From contig DASUMP010000193.1 of NCBI GenBank assembly GCA_036277635.1, forward strand, positions 1 through 34,378: a stretch of 34,378 bases of DNA, written 5' to 3'. Position 1 is the stretch's first letter; the number at the start of each line of letters is the position of its first letter. Made by a program: the position numbers and the translations under genes. The notes under the pieces were generated by a model that was not told the origin of the DNA, made no database searches, and saw only the letters and a program-made list of their open reading frames with translations. Positions 21,701-30,250 of the stretch are shown here, piece after piece. The stretch comes from DASUMP01 sp036277635. Its GTDB lineage: Bacteria; Actinomycetota; Acidimicrobiia; IMCC26256; PALSA-610.

Positions 21701-21717
21701 CCCCCGGCCACCGGGGG
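21701..21717 (+). other. GC hairpin overlapping a ribosome binding site
   Basis: CCCCCGG-CCA-CCGGGGG forms a perfect 7-bp stem in the 31-base gap between the deacetylase and esterase genes. Its right arm contains the GGGGG ribosome site of the esterase gene (ATG 21726), so folding would hide that site. Confidence 0.55.
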
Positions 21718-21725
21718 GACCAGGC

Positions 21726-22877
21726 ATGCATCGCAGCACCGGCTCGCGCACACGCCGGACGATCGTCGCCGCCGTCGCGCTCGTCACCGCACTCGGCGCG
21801 TGCAGCAGCGACGACGACACGAACGCCGACGCCACGACCACCACCGCGCCCGCGCCGGGCGCGTACGCGGCCGCGGGCCCCTACGACGTCGGGGTGCGCA
21901 CGTTCGAGCTGGCCGACGGCAACCTCGTCGAGGTCTGGTACCCGGCGGCACCCGACAGCACCGACGGCGTCGAGCCCGACACGTACGCGATCTCCGACTG
22001 GCTCCCCGAGGGGATCCAGGAGCAGGTCCCCGACGGCGTCGACACGTACACGACCGCCGCGTTCCGCGACGTGCCGGCGCACGACGACGGCCCGTTCCCG
22101 GTCGTGCTCTTCAGCCACGGCTTCGCGTCGTTCCGCACGCAGTCGACGTTCCTCACCCAGCACCTCGCGTCGTGGGGGATGGTGGTGGCCGCGCCCGACC
22201 ACCCGTCGCGCGGGCTGCTCGCGGTGTTCACCGGCCAGGAGCCCGACCCGAACGCGTCGCTCGAAGACATCCGCAACACGGTCAGGTTCCTCGACGCGGA
22301 GGCCGCCGACCCGCAATGGCCGCTCGCCGGCGTGCTCGACCTCGACGCCCTGGCGATCGCCGGCCACTCCGCCGGCGGCGGCACCGCGCTGCAGGTCGCG
22401 TCCGACCCCGACCTCGGGCCGCGACTCGCGATGTACGTGTCGCACGCGTCGGGGGCGTTCGAGGACGGCGCCCTCCCCGACGTCCCGTCGGTGTTCATGT
22501 TCGGAACCGACGACGACATCGTCGAGCCCGAGCGCACGCGGGACGCCTACGACCGCGCGCCCGCGCCGAAGCGGCTCTACTCGATCGCCGGAGCAGGGCA
22601 CCTCGCGTTCGCCGACATCTGTGAGATCGGCGCCGACGACGGCGGTGTGCTCGGCCTGGCCGACGCACTCGGGATCGAGGTCCCGGCGAACCTGCGCGTC
22701 CTCGCGACCGACGGGTGTACGCCCGAGGAGGTGCCGGCCCCCGACACGTGGCCGGCGATCAACCACTTCACGACCGCGAACCTGCGGGTCGCATTCGGCA
22801 TCGACGACCCCGACGACGCCCAGCTCGCCGACGTCACGCCGTTCGCCGACCTCGAGATCGAGACGTCGTCGGGCTGA
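21726..22877 (+). CDS. Secreted alpha/beta-hydrolase lipoprotein (PAF-acetylhydrolase-like esterase)
   Basis: A 383-residue predicted lipoprotein: basic N-terminus (R-S-T-G-S-R-T-R-R), hydrophobic core, then L-G-A-C-S-S-D-D-D with the lipobox Cys at residue 26. The mature protein has V-W-Y-P-A-A-P, F-P-V-V-L-F-S-H-G-F-A-S-F-R (oxyanion region), the nucleophile elbow I-A-G-H-S-A-G-G-G-T-A, F-G-T-D-D-D-I-V for the acid, and A-G-A-G-H-L-A-F with the catalytic His. It resembles platelet-activating-factor acetylhydrolase-type esterases. It should act outside the membrane on esters or lipids. Its last 44 bases overlap the convergent WS/DGAT gene. Confidence 0.88.
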   Translation: MHRSTGSRTRRTIVAAVALVTALGACSSDDDTNADATTTTAPAPGAYAAAGPYDVGVRTFELADGNLVEVWYPAAPDSTDGVEPDTYAISDWLPEGIQEQVPDGVDTYTTAAFRDVPAHDDGPFPVVLFSHGFASFRTQSTFLTQHLASWGMVVAAPDHPSRGLLAVFTGQEPDPNASLEDIRNTVRFLDAEAADPQWPLAGVLDLDALAIAGHSAGGGTALQVASDPDLGPRLAMYVSHASGAFEDGALPDVPSVFMFGTDDDIVEPERTRDAYDRAPAPKRLYSIAGAGHLAFADICEIGADDGGVLGLADALGIEVPANLRVLATDGCTPEEVPAPDTWPAINHFTTANLRVAFGIDDPDDAQLADVTPFADLEIETSSG

Positions 22878-24282
22878 GTGAGTCGGAGGCGGCGACCAGC
22901 TCGGCGAGCGCGACCGGGACCGCGGCGGCGAGCTCGTCGAGGTCGGGCACCAGGTCTCGACACGCCAGGAACCCGACGTGCACGCTGTCGAGGTACGAGA
23001 TCACGGTCACGTTCAGGCCGCACCCATCGAAGACCGGTCCGAGCGGGGTGATCGACTCGAGCCGCGCCCCGGCGAGGTAGAGCGGGAACGGCGGGCCGGG
23101 CACGTTCGACACCACGAGGTTGATGACCGGGCCGAAGCGCTCCGCGAGCCGCAGCGACGAGAACAGCCGCATCGCGCGCCCGAACCAGAACGGCGCCGCG
23201 AGCTCGGCCCACTCCCCCAGCGTCTCGCCGCCGAACTCGGCGTGGACGCGCTTCGCTCCCGCCGCCGAGCGCCGGATCGCGCGCAGTCGCTCGACGGGGT
23301 CGGCGACCTGCACGTCGAGGAGATCGAGCATCGCCGAGACGTGGTTGCCGGTGCCGCGTCCCGGCTCGGCTGTGGGCACCGCGGTGGGCACCGCCGCCAC
23401 GAGCGGGTGATCCGGGAGCTCGTCGCGACCGTCCAGGTACACGCGCAACGCGCCGGCGGTGAGCGCGAGCACGACGTCGTTGACGGTGACGTCGAAGCGA
23501 TTCTTGATCGCCTTGATGTCGGCGAGCGGCACCCGCGCGAACGCGACGGTCCGGCGCGGACCGATGACCCCGTTCATCGTGAGCTTCGGCGCGCTGAGCG
23601 GTGATGCGACGCGCAGCGGCTCACCGACGATCCGGCTGACGACGCGCACGCCGGTCGACGCGAGGCGACCGAGGTTGCGCGCGAACAGGAACGGCTGACG
23701 CACGAGCGAGAGCACGCCACGGGCGAGCAGCTCGAGGTCGCTCGGCACCCGTTCGCGCTCCGCCCCGGCAGGAGCCGGACCCGAGTCGCGCGCGAGGGGC
23801 GCGTCCGGCGCGAGATCGAACAGCGACGCGAGGATGTCGACCCCCGCGACGCCGTCGATCGCGGCGTGGTGCACCTTGGCGACGATCGCCACCCGCCCGC
23901 CGCCGAGACCTTCGACGAACCACATCTCCCACAGCGGCTTGGCGCGGTCGAGCGGGCGCCCGGCGATGTCGGCGATGAGCTCGGTGAGCTCCCGTTCCCC
24001 GCCCGGCTGGGGCACCGCGGCCCGGCGCAGGTGGAAGTCGAGGTCGAAGTGCGGATCGTCGACCCAGAGCGGCGCGTGGACGCCGAGCGGCACCGGCACG
24101 AGCCGGCGTCGGAACGCGGGAAGCACCGGGAGCCGGGCGCGCACCAGGGCGCGCACCTGCTCGATCCCGAACCCGCCGGGCGCGGACTCCGGATCCACGA
24201 CGGCGACCCCGAGGACGTGCATGTGCGCGGTCGGCGTCTCGAGGCCGAGGAAGGACGCATCGAGGCCCGACAGCCGCTCCAC
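22834..24282 (-). CDS. Wax ester synthase/diacylglycerol acyltransferase (WS/DGAT)
   Basis: A 482-residue bacterial WS/DGAT-family acyltransferase, which esterifies fatty alcohols or diacylglycerol with acyl-CoA to make storage lipid. It begins R-L-S-G-L-D-A-S-F-L-G-L-E-T-P-T, has the catalytic H-H-A-A-I-D-G (about residues 137-143), V-N-D-V-V-L-A-L (N-D-V motif), and S-N-V-P-G-P-P-F-P-L-Y-L-A-G and G-L-N-V-T-V-I-S-Y in the C-terminal domain. GTG 24282 is supported by a TACGGT -10 box 6 bases before it (probable leaderless message). It sits among several esterases, suggesting a lipid-storage and turnover cluster. The C-terminal coding end overlaps the convergent esterase by 44 bases. Confidence 0.92.
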   Translation of the reverse strand: MERLSGLDASFLGLETPTAHMHVLGVAVVDPESAPGGFGIEQVRALVRARLPVLPAFRRRLVPVPLGVHAPLWVDDPHFDLDFHLRRAAVPQPGGERELTELIADIAGRPLDRAKPLWEMWFVEGLGGGRVAIVAKVHHAAIDGVAGVDILASLFDLAPDAPLARDSGPAPAGAERERVPSDLELLARGVLSLVRQPFLFARNLGRLASTGVRVVSRIVGEPLRVASPLSAPKLTMNGVIGPRRTVAFARVPLADIKAIKNRFDVTVNDVVLALTAGALRVYLDGRDELPDHPLVAAVPTAVPTAEPGRGTGNHVSAMLDLLDVQVADPVERLRAIRRSAAGAKRVHAEFGGETLGEWAELAAPFWFGRAMRLFSSLRLAERFGPVINLVVSNVPGPPFPLYLAGARLESITPLGPVFDGCGLNVTVISYLDSVHVGFLACRDLVPDLDELAAAVPVALAELVAASDSLSPTTSRSRGRRTA

Positions 24283-24288
24283 CGCTCG

Positions 24289-24294
24289 ACCGTA
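24289..24294 (-). promoter_or_regulatory. -10 box of probable leaderless promoter for WS/DGAT
   Basis: Minus-strand TACGGT, then 6 bases, then GTG 24282. No Shine-Dalgarno sequence is visible. It faces the divergent esterase gene starting at 24339. Confidence 0.45.
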
Positions 24295-24338
24295 GAGCGG
24301 CTCCCCGGACGGGGCAACGTCGGATCGCGTCCGCGAGA

Positions 24339-25625
24339 ATGGACGACATGCTCTGGTCGTGGGTGCTCCTCGGACTCTCCGTGTGGGGCGCCCTCTGGAC
24401 CGCCGTCGCTCTCCGGCCGCCACGCCGGCCCGTGCACGCGGTCGCGCTCACCTTCTTCGCGGCCTGGCTCACGACCGAGATGGTGCTGGTGCACCTCGCG
24501 TGGCAGGTCGTCGTCCTCGTCGTCCTCGTCGCGCTCGGGGCGCTCGACGCGTGGCCGGGCTGGCTCGCGCTGGGGGTGACCGCGCTGTCGTGGACGGGGA
24601 TGCTCGTGATCGCGCGCGAAGCGACGCGCGCCGACGCGCGGTTCGCGCGTGCGTTCGACGGCGCGCTCGGCGACGACTGGCGCGACCTCATCGACCCGAC
24701 GATCGCGCCGGAGGCGGCGGCGCGACTCGAGTGGGGACGGGTGTGGATGCCGTTCCGGTTCCGCCGCCGTGGCGTCGAGCGGATCCGCAACGTGCCATAC
24801 GTGACCGAAAGCCACCGTCGCCATCGCCTCGACGTGTACCGGCGTCCCGATGCGGGCCCGGGCGCACCGGTGCTGCTCCAGATCCACGGCGGTGGCTGGG
24901 TGATCGGGGCGAAGGAGCAGCAGGGCCTACCGCTCATGTACCACCTCGCCGAGCGCGGGTGGGTGTGCATCGCGATCAACTACCGGCTCAGCCCGCGCGC
25001 CACCTGGCCCGACCAGCTGATCGACTGCAAGCACGCGCTGCGCTGGATCCGCGAGCACGTCGCCGAGTACGGCGGCGATCCCGACTTCGTCGCCGTCACC
25101 GGCGGCTCCGCCGGCGGGCACCTCACGACCATGGTGGCGCTCACCGCCAACGAGCCGCAGTACCAACCCGGCTTCGAGCAGGTCGACACGTCCGTGCGGG
25201 CGATGGTGCCCTTCTACGGCGTCTACGACTGGACCGACCGCTTCGGGCTTCGGGGCGCGCGCGACCCGCTGCGACGGCTGCTCGAGCGCGCAGTCATGAA
25301 GGTGCCGCGCGACGAAGCGCCCGAGCGCTACGCGGACGCGTCACCGATGAACCACCTGCGCCCCGACACGCCACCAGCGCTCGTGATCCACGGGAGCCTC
25401 GACAACCTCGTCCCCGTCGACGAGGCGCGCCACTTCGCCGCGATGCTGCGCGACGTGAGCACGAACCCGGTCGTCTACGTGGAGCTGCCCGGCGCGCACC
25501 ACGCGTTCGACGTGTTCCACTCGGTGCGCACGCTGCACGCCGTCGCGGCCGTCGACGCGTTCCTCTCGTGGACCCTCAGCGTCAGCAGGTCGGCGCCGTC
25601 GGCTCCCCCGCGAGACGCGCCGTGA
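24339..25625 (+). CDS. Membrane-anchored alpha/beta-hydrolase (hormone-sensitive-lipase-like esterase)
   Basis: A 428-residue protein. Residues 1-~92 hold about three hydrophobic segments (W-S-W-V-L-L-G-L-S-V-W, A-L-T-F-F-A-A-W-L, V-V-V-L-V-V-L-V-A-L-G-A-L). The catalytic domain follows from ~160: I-H-G-G-G-W-V-I-G-A-K (oxyanion motif of HSL esterases), I-N-Y-R-L-S-P, nucleophile elbow T-G-G-S-A-G-G-H-L, H-G-S-L-D-N-L-V-P (acid) and G-A-H-H-A-F-D (His). It probably hydrolyses acyl esters at the membrane. ATG 24339 and ATG 24348 are both possible starts. Its final 44 bases overlap the convergent lipase gene. Confidence 0.9.
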   Translation: MDDMLWSWVLLGLSVWGALWTAVALRPPRRPVHAVALTFFAAWLTTEMVLVHLAWQVVVLVVLVALGALDAWPGWLALGVTALSWTGMLVIAREATRADARFARAFDGALGDDWRDLIDPTIAPEAAARLEWGRVWMPFRFRRRGVERIRNVPYVTESHRRHRLDVYRRPDAGPGAPVLLQIHGGGWVIGAKEQQGLPLMYHLAERGWVCIAINYRLSPRATWPDQLIDCKHALRWIREHVAEYGGDPDFVAVTGGSAGGHLTTMVALTANEPQYQPGFEQVDTSVRAMVPFYGVYDWTDRFGLRGARDPLRRLLERAVMKVPRDEAPERYADASPMNHLRPDTPPALVIHGSLDNLVPVDEARHFAAMLRDVSTNPVVYVELPGAHHAFDVFHSVRTLHAVAAVDAFLSWTLSVSRSAPSAPPRDAP

Positions 25626-26784
25626 GCCAATCGAGCGCCGCGGTCGAGTTCTGACCGATCTCGCCACCGTGCCCGGTGTCGGGGTACGTCCGGTACTCCA
25701 CGTCGACGCCGTCGGTGCACAAGCCCTCGACGAGACCGTCGGTGAGCGACTTCGGCACGATCGCGTCGTCCTCGCCCTGCAAGATGAGCAGCGGCGTGTC
25801 GTAGGTCTGGTTGATCGGCGAGTTGTCGGCGAGCAGGTCGGCCCACGGCTCCACCTCGAGCACCGGGTTCGCCAGTGCGAGCGGCTCGGCGTCGGTGCTC
25901 GCGAACACGCCGCCGGTGCACTCCTCTTCGAGGATCGCGAGCCGGTCCATGTTGTCGGCGCCGATGATCTGGTCGAGGTTCACGTCGCCGTACGCGGCCT
26001 GGTAGCCGCCACCGACCATCAGCGCGAACCCGGCGAGCTGCGGGATGCTCGCCGCCGCGCCCAGCGCGGTGAGGTCGCCCGGCGGCGCCGCGCCCACGGT
26101 GCCGACGACGTCGAGGTCGGGCGCGTACTCCGGCGCGATCGACGCCGCGAACAGCGCGGCGTGGCCACCCTGGCTCACACCCCAGATCGCGACCTGGTCG
26201 CCGGCACCTGTCTCGGGGATCTGCTGGGCCGCCCGCACGATGTCGAGCACGCCGCGACCCTGGCTCTCGCCGACGAGGTACGGGTGGAGCTCGGGGGTGC
26301 CGAGGCCTTCGTAGTCGGTCGCGACGCCGACGTAGCCCGCGTCGACGACCGGCTGGTACTCGAACACCGCGTCGAGCGGTACGCCGCCGCGCGACGGCGC
26401 GCACTCGTCGGCGGTCCCCGTGGTGCCGTGCGCCCAGGTGACGACCGGACGCCCACCCTCGGGCGCGGGCGCGTCGGGCGCGGCGACCACGCCGGAGACC
26501 GCGACCGGATCCCCCGCGACGCTCTCCGAGCGGTAGAGCACCTTCCACGCGACGACGCCGTCGGGTGCCGCGAGCGTCTCGGCCCAGATCAGGTCGCCGT
26601 TCTCGTAACCGTCGAGGTCGGCGGGCGGCTCGTAGAACGCGTCGCCCGCGGGAGCTTCGACCACCTCGGCGACCGTCGTGGTCGTGGCATCGGTGGCCGC
26701 GGCCTCGTCGCTGCCCCCGTCGTCGTCGGAGCACGCGGCGAGCACGAGCACGGGCAGGACCAGGAGAGCGATGAGTCGGCGCAC
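25582..26784 (-). CDS. Secretory-lipase-family lipoprotein
   Basis: A 400-residue predicted exported lipoprotein: R-R-L-I-A-L-L-V-L-P-V-L-V-L-A-A-C with lipobox Cys near residue 18, then an Asp/Ser/Thr-rich linker. The mature part resembles the secretory lipase (LIP) family of Candida-type lipases: V-V-T-W-A-H-G-T-T-G, A-T-D-Y-E-G-L-G-T-P, nucleophile elbow I-W-G-V-S-Q-G-G-H-A-A-L, L-Q-G-E-D-D-A-I-V-P and D-T-G-H-G-G-E. GTG 26784 is chosen because TAGAGT lies 7 bases upstream; GTG 26793 is in frame and would add three residues. It lies 26 bases downstream of ettA on the same strand. Substrates are probably esters or triacylglycerols. Confidence 0.88.
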   Translation of the reverse strand: MRRLIALLVLPVLVLAACSDDDGGSDEAAATDATTTTVAEVVEAPAGDAFYEPPADLDGYENGDLIWAETLAAPDGVVAWKVLYRSESVAGDPVAVSGVVAAPDAPAPEGGRPVVTWAHGTTGTADECAPSRGGVPLDAVFEYQPVVDAGYVGVATDYEGLGTPELHPYLVGESQGRGVLDIVRAAQQIPETGAGDQVAIWGVSQGGHAALFAASIAPEYAPDLDVVGTVGAAPPGDLTALGAAASIPQLAGFALMVGGGYQAAYGDVNLDQIIGADNMDRLAILEEECTGGVFASTDAEPLALANPVLEVEPWADLLADNSPINQTYDTPLLILQGEDDAIVPKSLTDGLVEGLCTDGVDVEYRTYPDTGHGGEIGQNSTAALDWLTARLAGEPTAPTC

Positions 26785-26791
26785 GAGGCGC

Positions 26792-26797
26792 ACTCTA
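26792..26797 (-). promoter_or_regulatory. -10 box of probable leaderless promoter for the secretory lipase
   Basis: Minus-strand TAGAGT, then 7 bases, then GTG 26784, within the 26-base gap after ettA. No ribosome binding site is seen. Confidence 0.4.
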
Positions 26798-26810
26798 CGT
26801 GCGCGGCGGG

Positions 26811-28487
26811 TCAGGCGGTGAGGGGCTTGTACTTGATGCGGTGCGGCGTGTCGGCGTCGGCACCCAAGCGCTTGCGGCGATCGGCTTCGTAGTCGGTGAA
26901 GTTCCCTTCGAACCACCGGACCTCGCTGTCGCCTTCGAACGCGAGCACGTGGGTGGCGATCCGGTCGAGGAACCAGCGGTCGTGGGAGATGACCACCGCG
27001 CAGCCCGGGAACTCGAGCAGCGCTTCCTCGAGCGCGCGCAGCGTGTCGACGTCGAGGTCGTTGGTCGGCTCGTCGAGCAGCAGCAGGTTGCCGCCCTGGA
27101 GCAACGCCTTCGCGAGGTGCAGCCGGTTGCGCTCGCCGCCCGAGAGGGTGCCCACGGCCTTCTGCTGGTCGCTGCCCTTGAAGTTGAACCCGGCGACGTA
27201 CGCGCGCCCGTGCACTTCGCGCGTACCGACCTTCAGGTGGTCGACACCACCGGTGATCTCCTCGTAGACCGTCTTGTCGGGGTCGAGCGCGTCGCGTGAC
27301 TGGTCGACGTACGCGAGCTCGACGGTGGGGCCGACGCGCAGCGTTCCCGCATCGGGCTGCTCCTCACCCACGAGCATCCGGAACAGCGTCGTCTTGCCCG
27401 CGCCGTTCGGACCGATCACCCCGACGATCCCGCCCGGCGGCAACGAGAACGACAGGTCGTCGATCAAGAGGCGATCGCCGAACGCCTTGCGCAACCCCGA
27501 CGCCTCGACCACGACGTCGCCGAGACGCGGGCCCGGCGGGATCGAGATCTGGAGCTTGTCGGTGCGTCCTTCGGCGGCTTCCGCTTCGGCGACGAGCTTC
27601 TCGTACGCGGTGATGCGCGCCTTGCCCTTCGCCTGGCGGGCGCGCGGCGCCATGCGGATCCACTCGAGCTCGCGCTCGAGGGTGCGCCGACGCGTCTCGT
27701 CGACCTTCTCTTCCTGCGCGAGCCGCTCGTCCTTCTGTTCGAGCCACGACGAGTAGTTGCCCTCCCACGGGATGCCGGCGCCGCGGTCGAGCTCGAGGAT
27801 CCAACCGGCGACGTTGTCGAGGAAGTACCGGTCGTGGGTGACGGCGACGACGGTGCCGCCGTACTCCTGCAGGTGGCGCTCCAACCACGCGACCGACTCG
27901 GCGTCGAGATGGTTCGTGGGCTCGTCGAGGAGGAGCAAGTCGGGTCGGCCGAGCAGCAGGCGGCACAGCGCGACCCGGCGACGCTCGCCGCCCGAGAGCG
28001 TGGTCACGTCGGCATCGGCCGGCGGCAGGCGCAACGCGTCCATCGCGATGTCGAGCTGGCGGTCGAGATCCCACGCGTTGGCCGCGTCGATCTTGTCCTG
28101 CAGCTCGGACTGCTCGGCGAGGAGCTTGTCGAAGTCGGCGTCGGGGTCGCCCATCGCCTCGCACACCGCGTTGAACCGGTCGAGGAGCGCCTTGGTGGCG
28201 GCGACGCCGTCGGTGACGTTGCCGAGCACGTCCTTGTCGGGGTCGAGCGCAGGCTCCTGGGGCAAGAACCCGACCGTGAACCCGGGGGTGAGGCGACACT
28301 CACCCTGGTACCCGTCGTCCTCCCCCGCCATGATCCGCAGCAGTGTCGACTTCCCCGACCCATTGAGGCCGAGCACGCCGATCTTGGCGCCGGGGTACAT
28401 CGAGATGTTGATGCCCCGCAGCACTTCTTTGCCCGGCGGGTGGACGCGACGCAGGTCGCGCATCGTGATGATGAACTGCGGTGCCAT
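26811..28487 (-). CDS. ettA: ABC-F translation factor EttA (energy-dependent translational throttle)
   Basis: A 558-residue soluble twin-ABC protein with no membrane segments, as in ABC-F factors that bind the ribosomal E site. First domain: L-G-L-N-G-S-G-K-S-T (Walker A), L-S-G-G-E-R-R-R-V-A-L, L-L-L-L-D-E-P-T-N-H-L-D-A-E-S; linker (PtIM) with R-M-A-P-R-A-R-Q-A-K-G-K-A-R; second domain: G-P-N-G-A-G-K-T-T, L-S-G-G-E-R-N-R-L-H-L-A-K, L-L-L-L-D-E-P-T-N-D-L-D-V-D-T. The start M-A-P-Q-F-I-I-T-M and the end H-R-I-K-Y-K-P-L fit EttA. ATG 28487 follows a TAGGGT -10 box by 6 bases. It gates entry into elongation according to the ATP/ADP ratio in E. coli; the same role is inferred here. Confidence 0.93.
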   Translation of the reverse strand: MAPQFIITMRDLRRVHPPGKEVLRGINISMYPGAKIGVLGLNGSGKSTLLRIMAGEDDGYQGECRLTPGFTVGFLPQEPALDPDKDVLGNVTDGVAATKALLDRFNAVCEAMGDPDADFDKLLAEQSELQDKIDAANAWDLDRQLDIAMDALRLPPADADVTTLSGGERRRVALCRLLLGRPDLLLLDEPTNHLDAESVAWLERHLQEYGGTVVAVTHDRYFLDNVAGWILELDRGAGIPWEGNYSSWLEQKDERLAQEEKVDETRRRTLERELEWIRMAPRARQAKGKARITAYEKLVAEAEAAEGRTDKLQISIPPGPRLGDVVVEASGLRKAFGDRLLIDDLSFSLPPGGIVGVIGPNGAGKTTLFRMLVGEEQPDAGTLRVGPTVELAYVDQSRDALDPDKTVYEEITGGVDHLKVGTREVHGRAYVAGFNFKGSDQQKAVGTLSGGERNRLHLAKALLQGGNLLLLDEPTNDLDVDTLRALEEALLEFPGCAVVISHDRWFLDRIATHVLAFEGDSEVRWFEGNFTDYEADRRKRLGADADTPHRIKYKPLTA

Positions 28488-28493
28488 CACTCG

Positions 28494-28499
28494 ACCCTA
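28494..28499 (-). promoter_or_regulatory. -10 box of probable leaderless promoter for ettA
   Basis: Minus-strand TAGGGT, then 6 bases, then ATG 28487. No Shine-Dalgarno sequence precedes the ATG. Confidence 0.45.
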
Positions 28500-28522
28500 C
28501 CGGCGCCCCGGCGCCGATCTCC

Positions 28523-28544
28523 GACCTCGGTAGCGTCCGAGGTC
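28523..28544. promoter_or_regulatory. Inverted repeat enclosing a -10 box before the DUF885 gene
   Basis: GACCTCGG-TAGCGT-CCGAGGTC has perfect 8-base arms around TAGCGT, a TANNNT -10 candidate for the gene starting at 28568. It could be a repressor site over the promoter, or a leader hairpin. It lies in the 80-base divergent gap with ettA. Confidence 0.45.
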
Positions 28545-28567
28545 CGACCCTCGTCCCAGGAGACGCG

Positions 28568-30250
28568 ATGTCGCACCACTCCCCGGTCTACGACCTCGCC
28601 GACGCGTTCGTGAGCGAGTACGCCGCCGCCGATCCCGCGTGGGCGACCGCGGTCGGCGTCCGCGGCCACGACCACGAGATGACCGACTTCGGTCCCGACG
28701 CCGTCGAGCAGCGGGTCGCGCTGGTCCAGCGCACGCTCGCGACGCTGCGCGCGCTGCCGCGCGACACCGACCGCGATCGCGTCGCGGCGGCGGTCATGGA
28801 GGAGCGGCTCGACACCGAGCTCGCGCTGCACGACGCCGCCGAGGACCTGCGCGACATCCGTGTCATCGCGAGCCCCATCCAAGAGGTGCGGTCCTGTTTC
28901 GACCTCATGGCCTACGACACCGAGGACGACTGGAGTGTCGCCGCGCAACGACTCGCCGCCGTGCCGCACGCGCTGGCGAGCTTGCGCGAGCGCTTCGAGG
29001 CGGGCCGGCGCCGCGGCCTGCTGGCGGCCCGACGTCAGGTCGACGCCTGCGCCGAGCAATGCGCGACCTGGGGCGGAGAACACGGCGAAGATCAACCGTT
29101 CTTCGTGCAGCTCGTCGACGACCACGAGCGCCGGTTCGGCGAGAGTGCGCTGCACCGAACACTCGTCGTGCACGCACGCGCCGCCACCGACGGGTACGCC
29201 GCGTTCGCCCGCTACCTGCGCGACGAGTACGCGCCCGACGCCGTCGCGGCCGACGCCGTCGGCGCGGAGCGGTACGCGCTCAACGCCCGCGCCTACTGCG
29301 GCGCCGAGCTCGATCTCGTCGACACGTACCAGTGGGGCTGGGACGAGCTCGGCCGCATCGAGACGTCGATGCGCGCGTGCGCCGACCGCATCGTTCCCGG
29401 TGGGTCGATCGCCGAAGCCGCCGACCACCTCGAGCGAGATCCGGCGCGCGCGATCGAAGGCGTCGACGAGTTCCGCGCGTGGAACCAGGACCTGATCGAC
29501 GAGACGATCGCGCAGCTGCACGGGACGCACTTCGACATCCCCGAACCGGTGCGCACGTGTCAAGCCATGATCGCACCGCCCGGCGGCGCGGCCGCGATGT
29601 ACTACACGTCGCCGAGCGAAGACTTCAGCCGGCCCGGGCGCACGTGGTACCCGACCCTCGGGCACACCCGCTTCCCGCTGTGGCGCGAGGTCTCGACCTG
29701 CTACCACGAGGCCGCGCCCGGCCACCACCTGCAGATCGCGCAGGTCGTGTACCTCGCCGACGTGCTGAGCCGGTTCCAGCGCACGAGCTTCGTGTCGGGG
29801 CACGGCGAAGGGTGGGCGCTGTACGCCGAACGGCTCATGGGCGAGCTCGGCTACCTCGACGATCCCGCGTACGAGCTCGGCATGCTCGCAGCCCAAGCGA
29901 TGCGCGCGGTGCGCGTGATCGTCGACATCGGCATGCACCTCGAGCTCGCGATCCCCGGCGACGCCGACTACCAGCCCGGCGAACGCTGGACGCCCGAGCT
30001 CGCGCTGCCGTTCGTGATCGAACGGTCGCGCCAGCCCGCCGACTTCATGCGCAGCGAGGTCGACCGCTACCTCGGGTGGCCCGGGCAGGCGATCAGCTAC
30101 AAGGTCGGCGAACGCGTGTGGCTCGAGGCCCGGGCCGACGCCCGCGCCCGGCACGGCGCCGACTTCGACCTCGCCGCGTTCCACTCCTACGCGCTCGATC
30201 TCGGCAGCATGGGCCTCGACCCGCTGCGCACCGAGCTCGCGCGCTTCTAG
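28568..30250 (+). CDS. DUF885 family zinc metallopeptidase-like protein
   Basis: A 560-residue protein of the DUF885 family, related to M32/M3-type all-helical peptidases. The zinc motif is C-Y-H-E-A-A-P-G-H-H-L-Q (H-E-x-x-x-x-x-H-like), with the downstream G-H-G-E-G-W-A-L-Y-A-E-R-L Glu ligand and late S-Y-K-V-G-E-R-V-W-L-E-A-R. R-T-W-Y-P-T-L-G precedes the zinc motif, as in relatives. There is no export signal. AGGAG is 6 bases before ATG 28568. The physiological substrate of the family is not established. The TAG stop is part of a -10-like TAGCAT before the next gene. Confidence 0.9.
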   Translation: MSHHSPVYDLADAFVSEYAAADPAWATAVGVRGHDHEMTDFGPDAVEQRVALVQRTLATLRALPRDTDRDRVAAAVMEERLDTELALHDAAEDLRDIRVIASPIQEVRSCFDLMAYDTEDDWSVAAQRLAAVPHALASLRERFEAGRRRGLLAARRQVDACAEQCATWGGEHGEDQPFFVQLVDDHERRFGESALHRTLVVHARAATDGYAAFARYLRDEYAPDAVAADAVGAERYALNARAYCGAELDLVDTYQWGWDELGRIETSMRACADRIVPGGSIAEAADHLERDPARAIEGVDEFRAWNQDLIDETIAQLHGTHFDIPEPVRTCQAMIAPPGGAAAMYYTSPSEDFSRPGRTWYPTLGHTRFPLWREVSTCYHEAAPGHHLQIAQVVYLADVLSRFQRTSFVSGHGEGWALYAERLMGELGYLDDPAYELGMLAAQAMRAVRVIVDIGMHLELAIPGDADYQPGERWTPELALPFVIERSRQPADFMRSEVDRYLGWPGQAISYKVGERVWLEARADARARHGADFDLAAFHSYALDLGSMGLDPLRTELARF

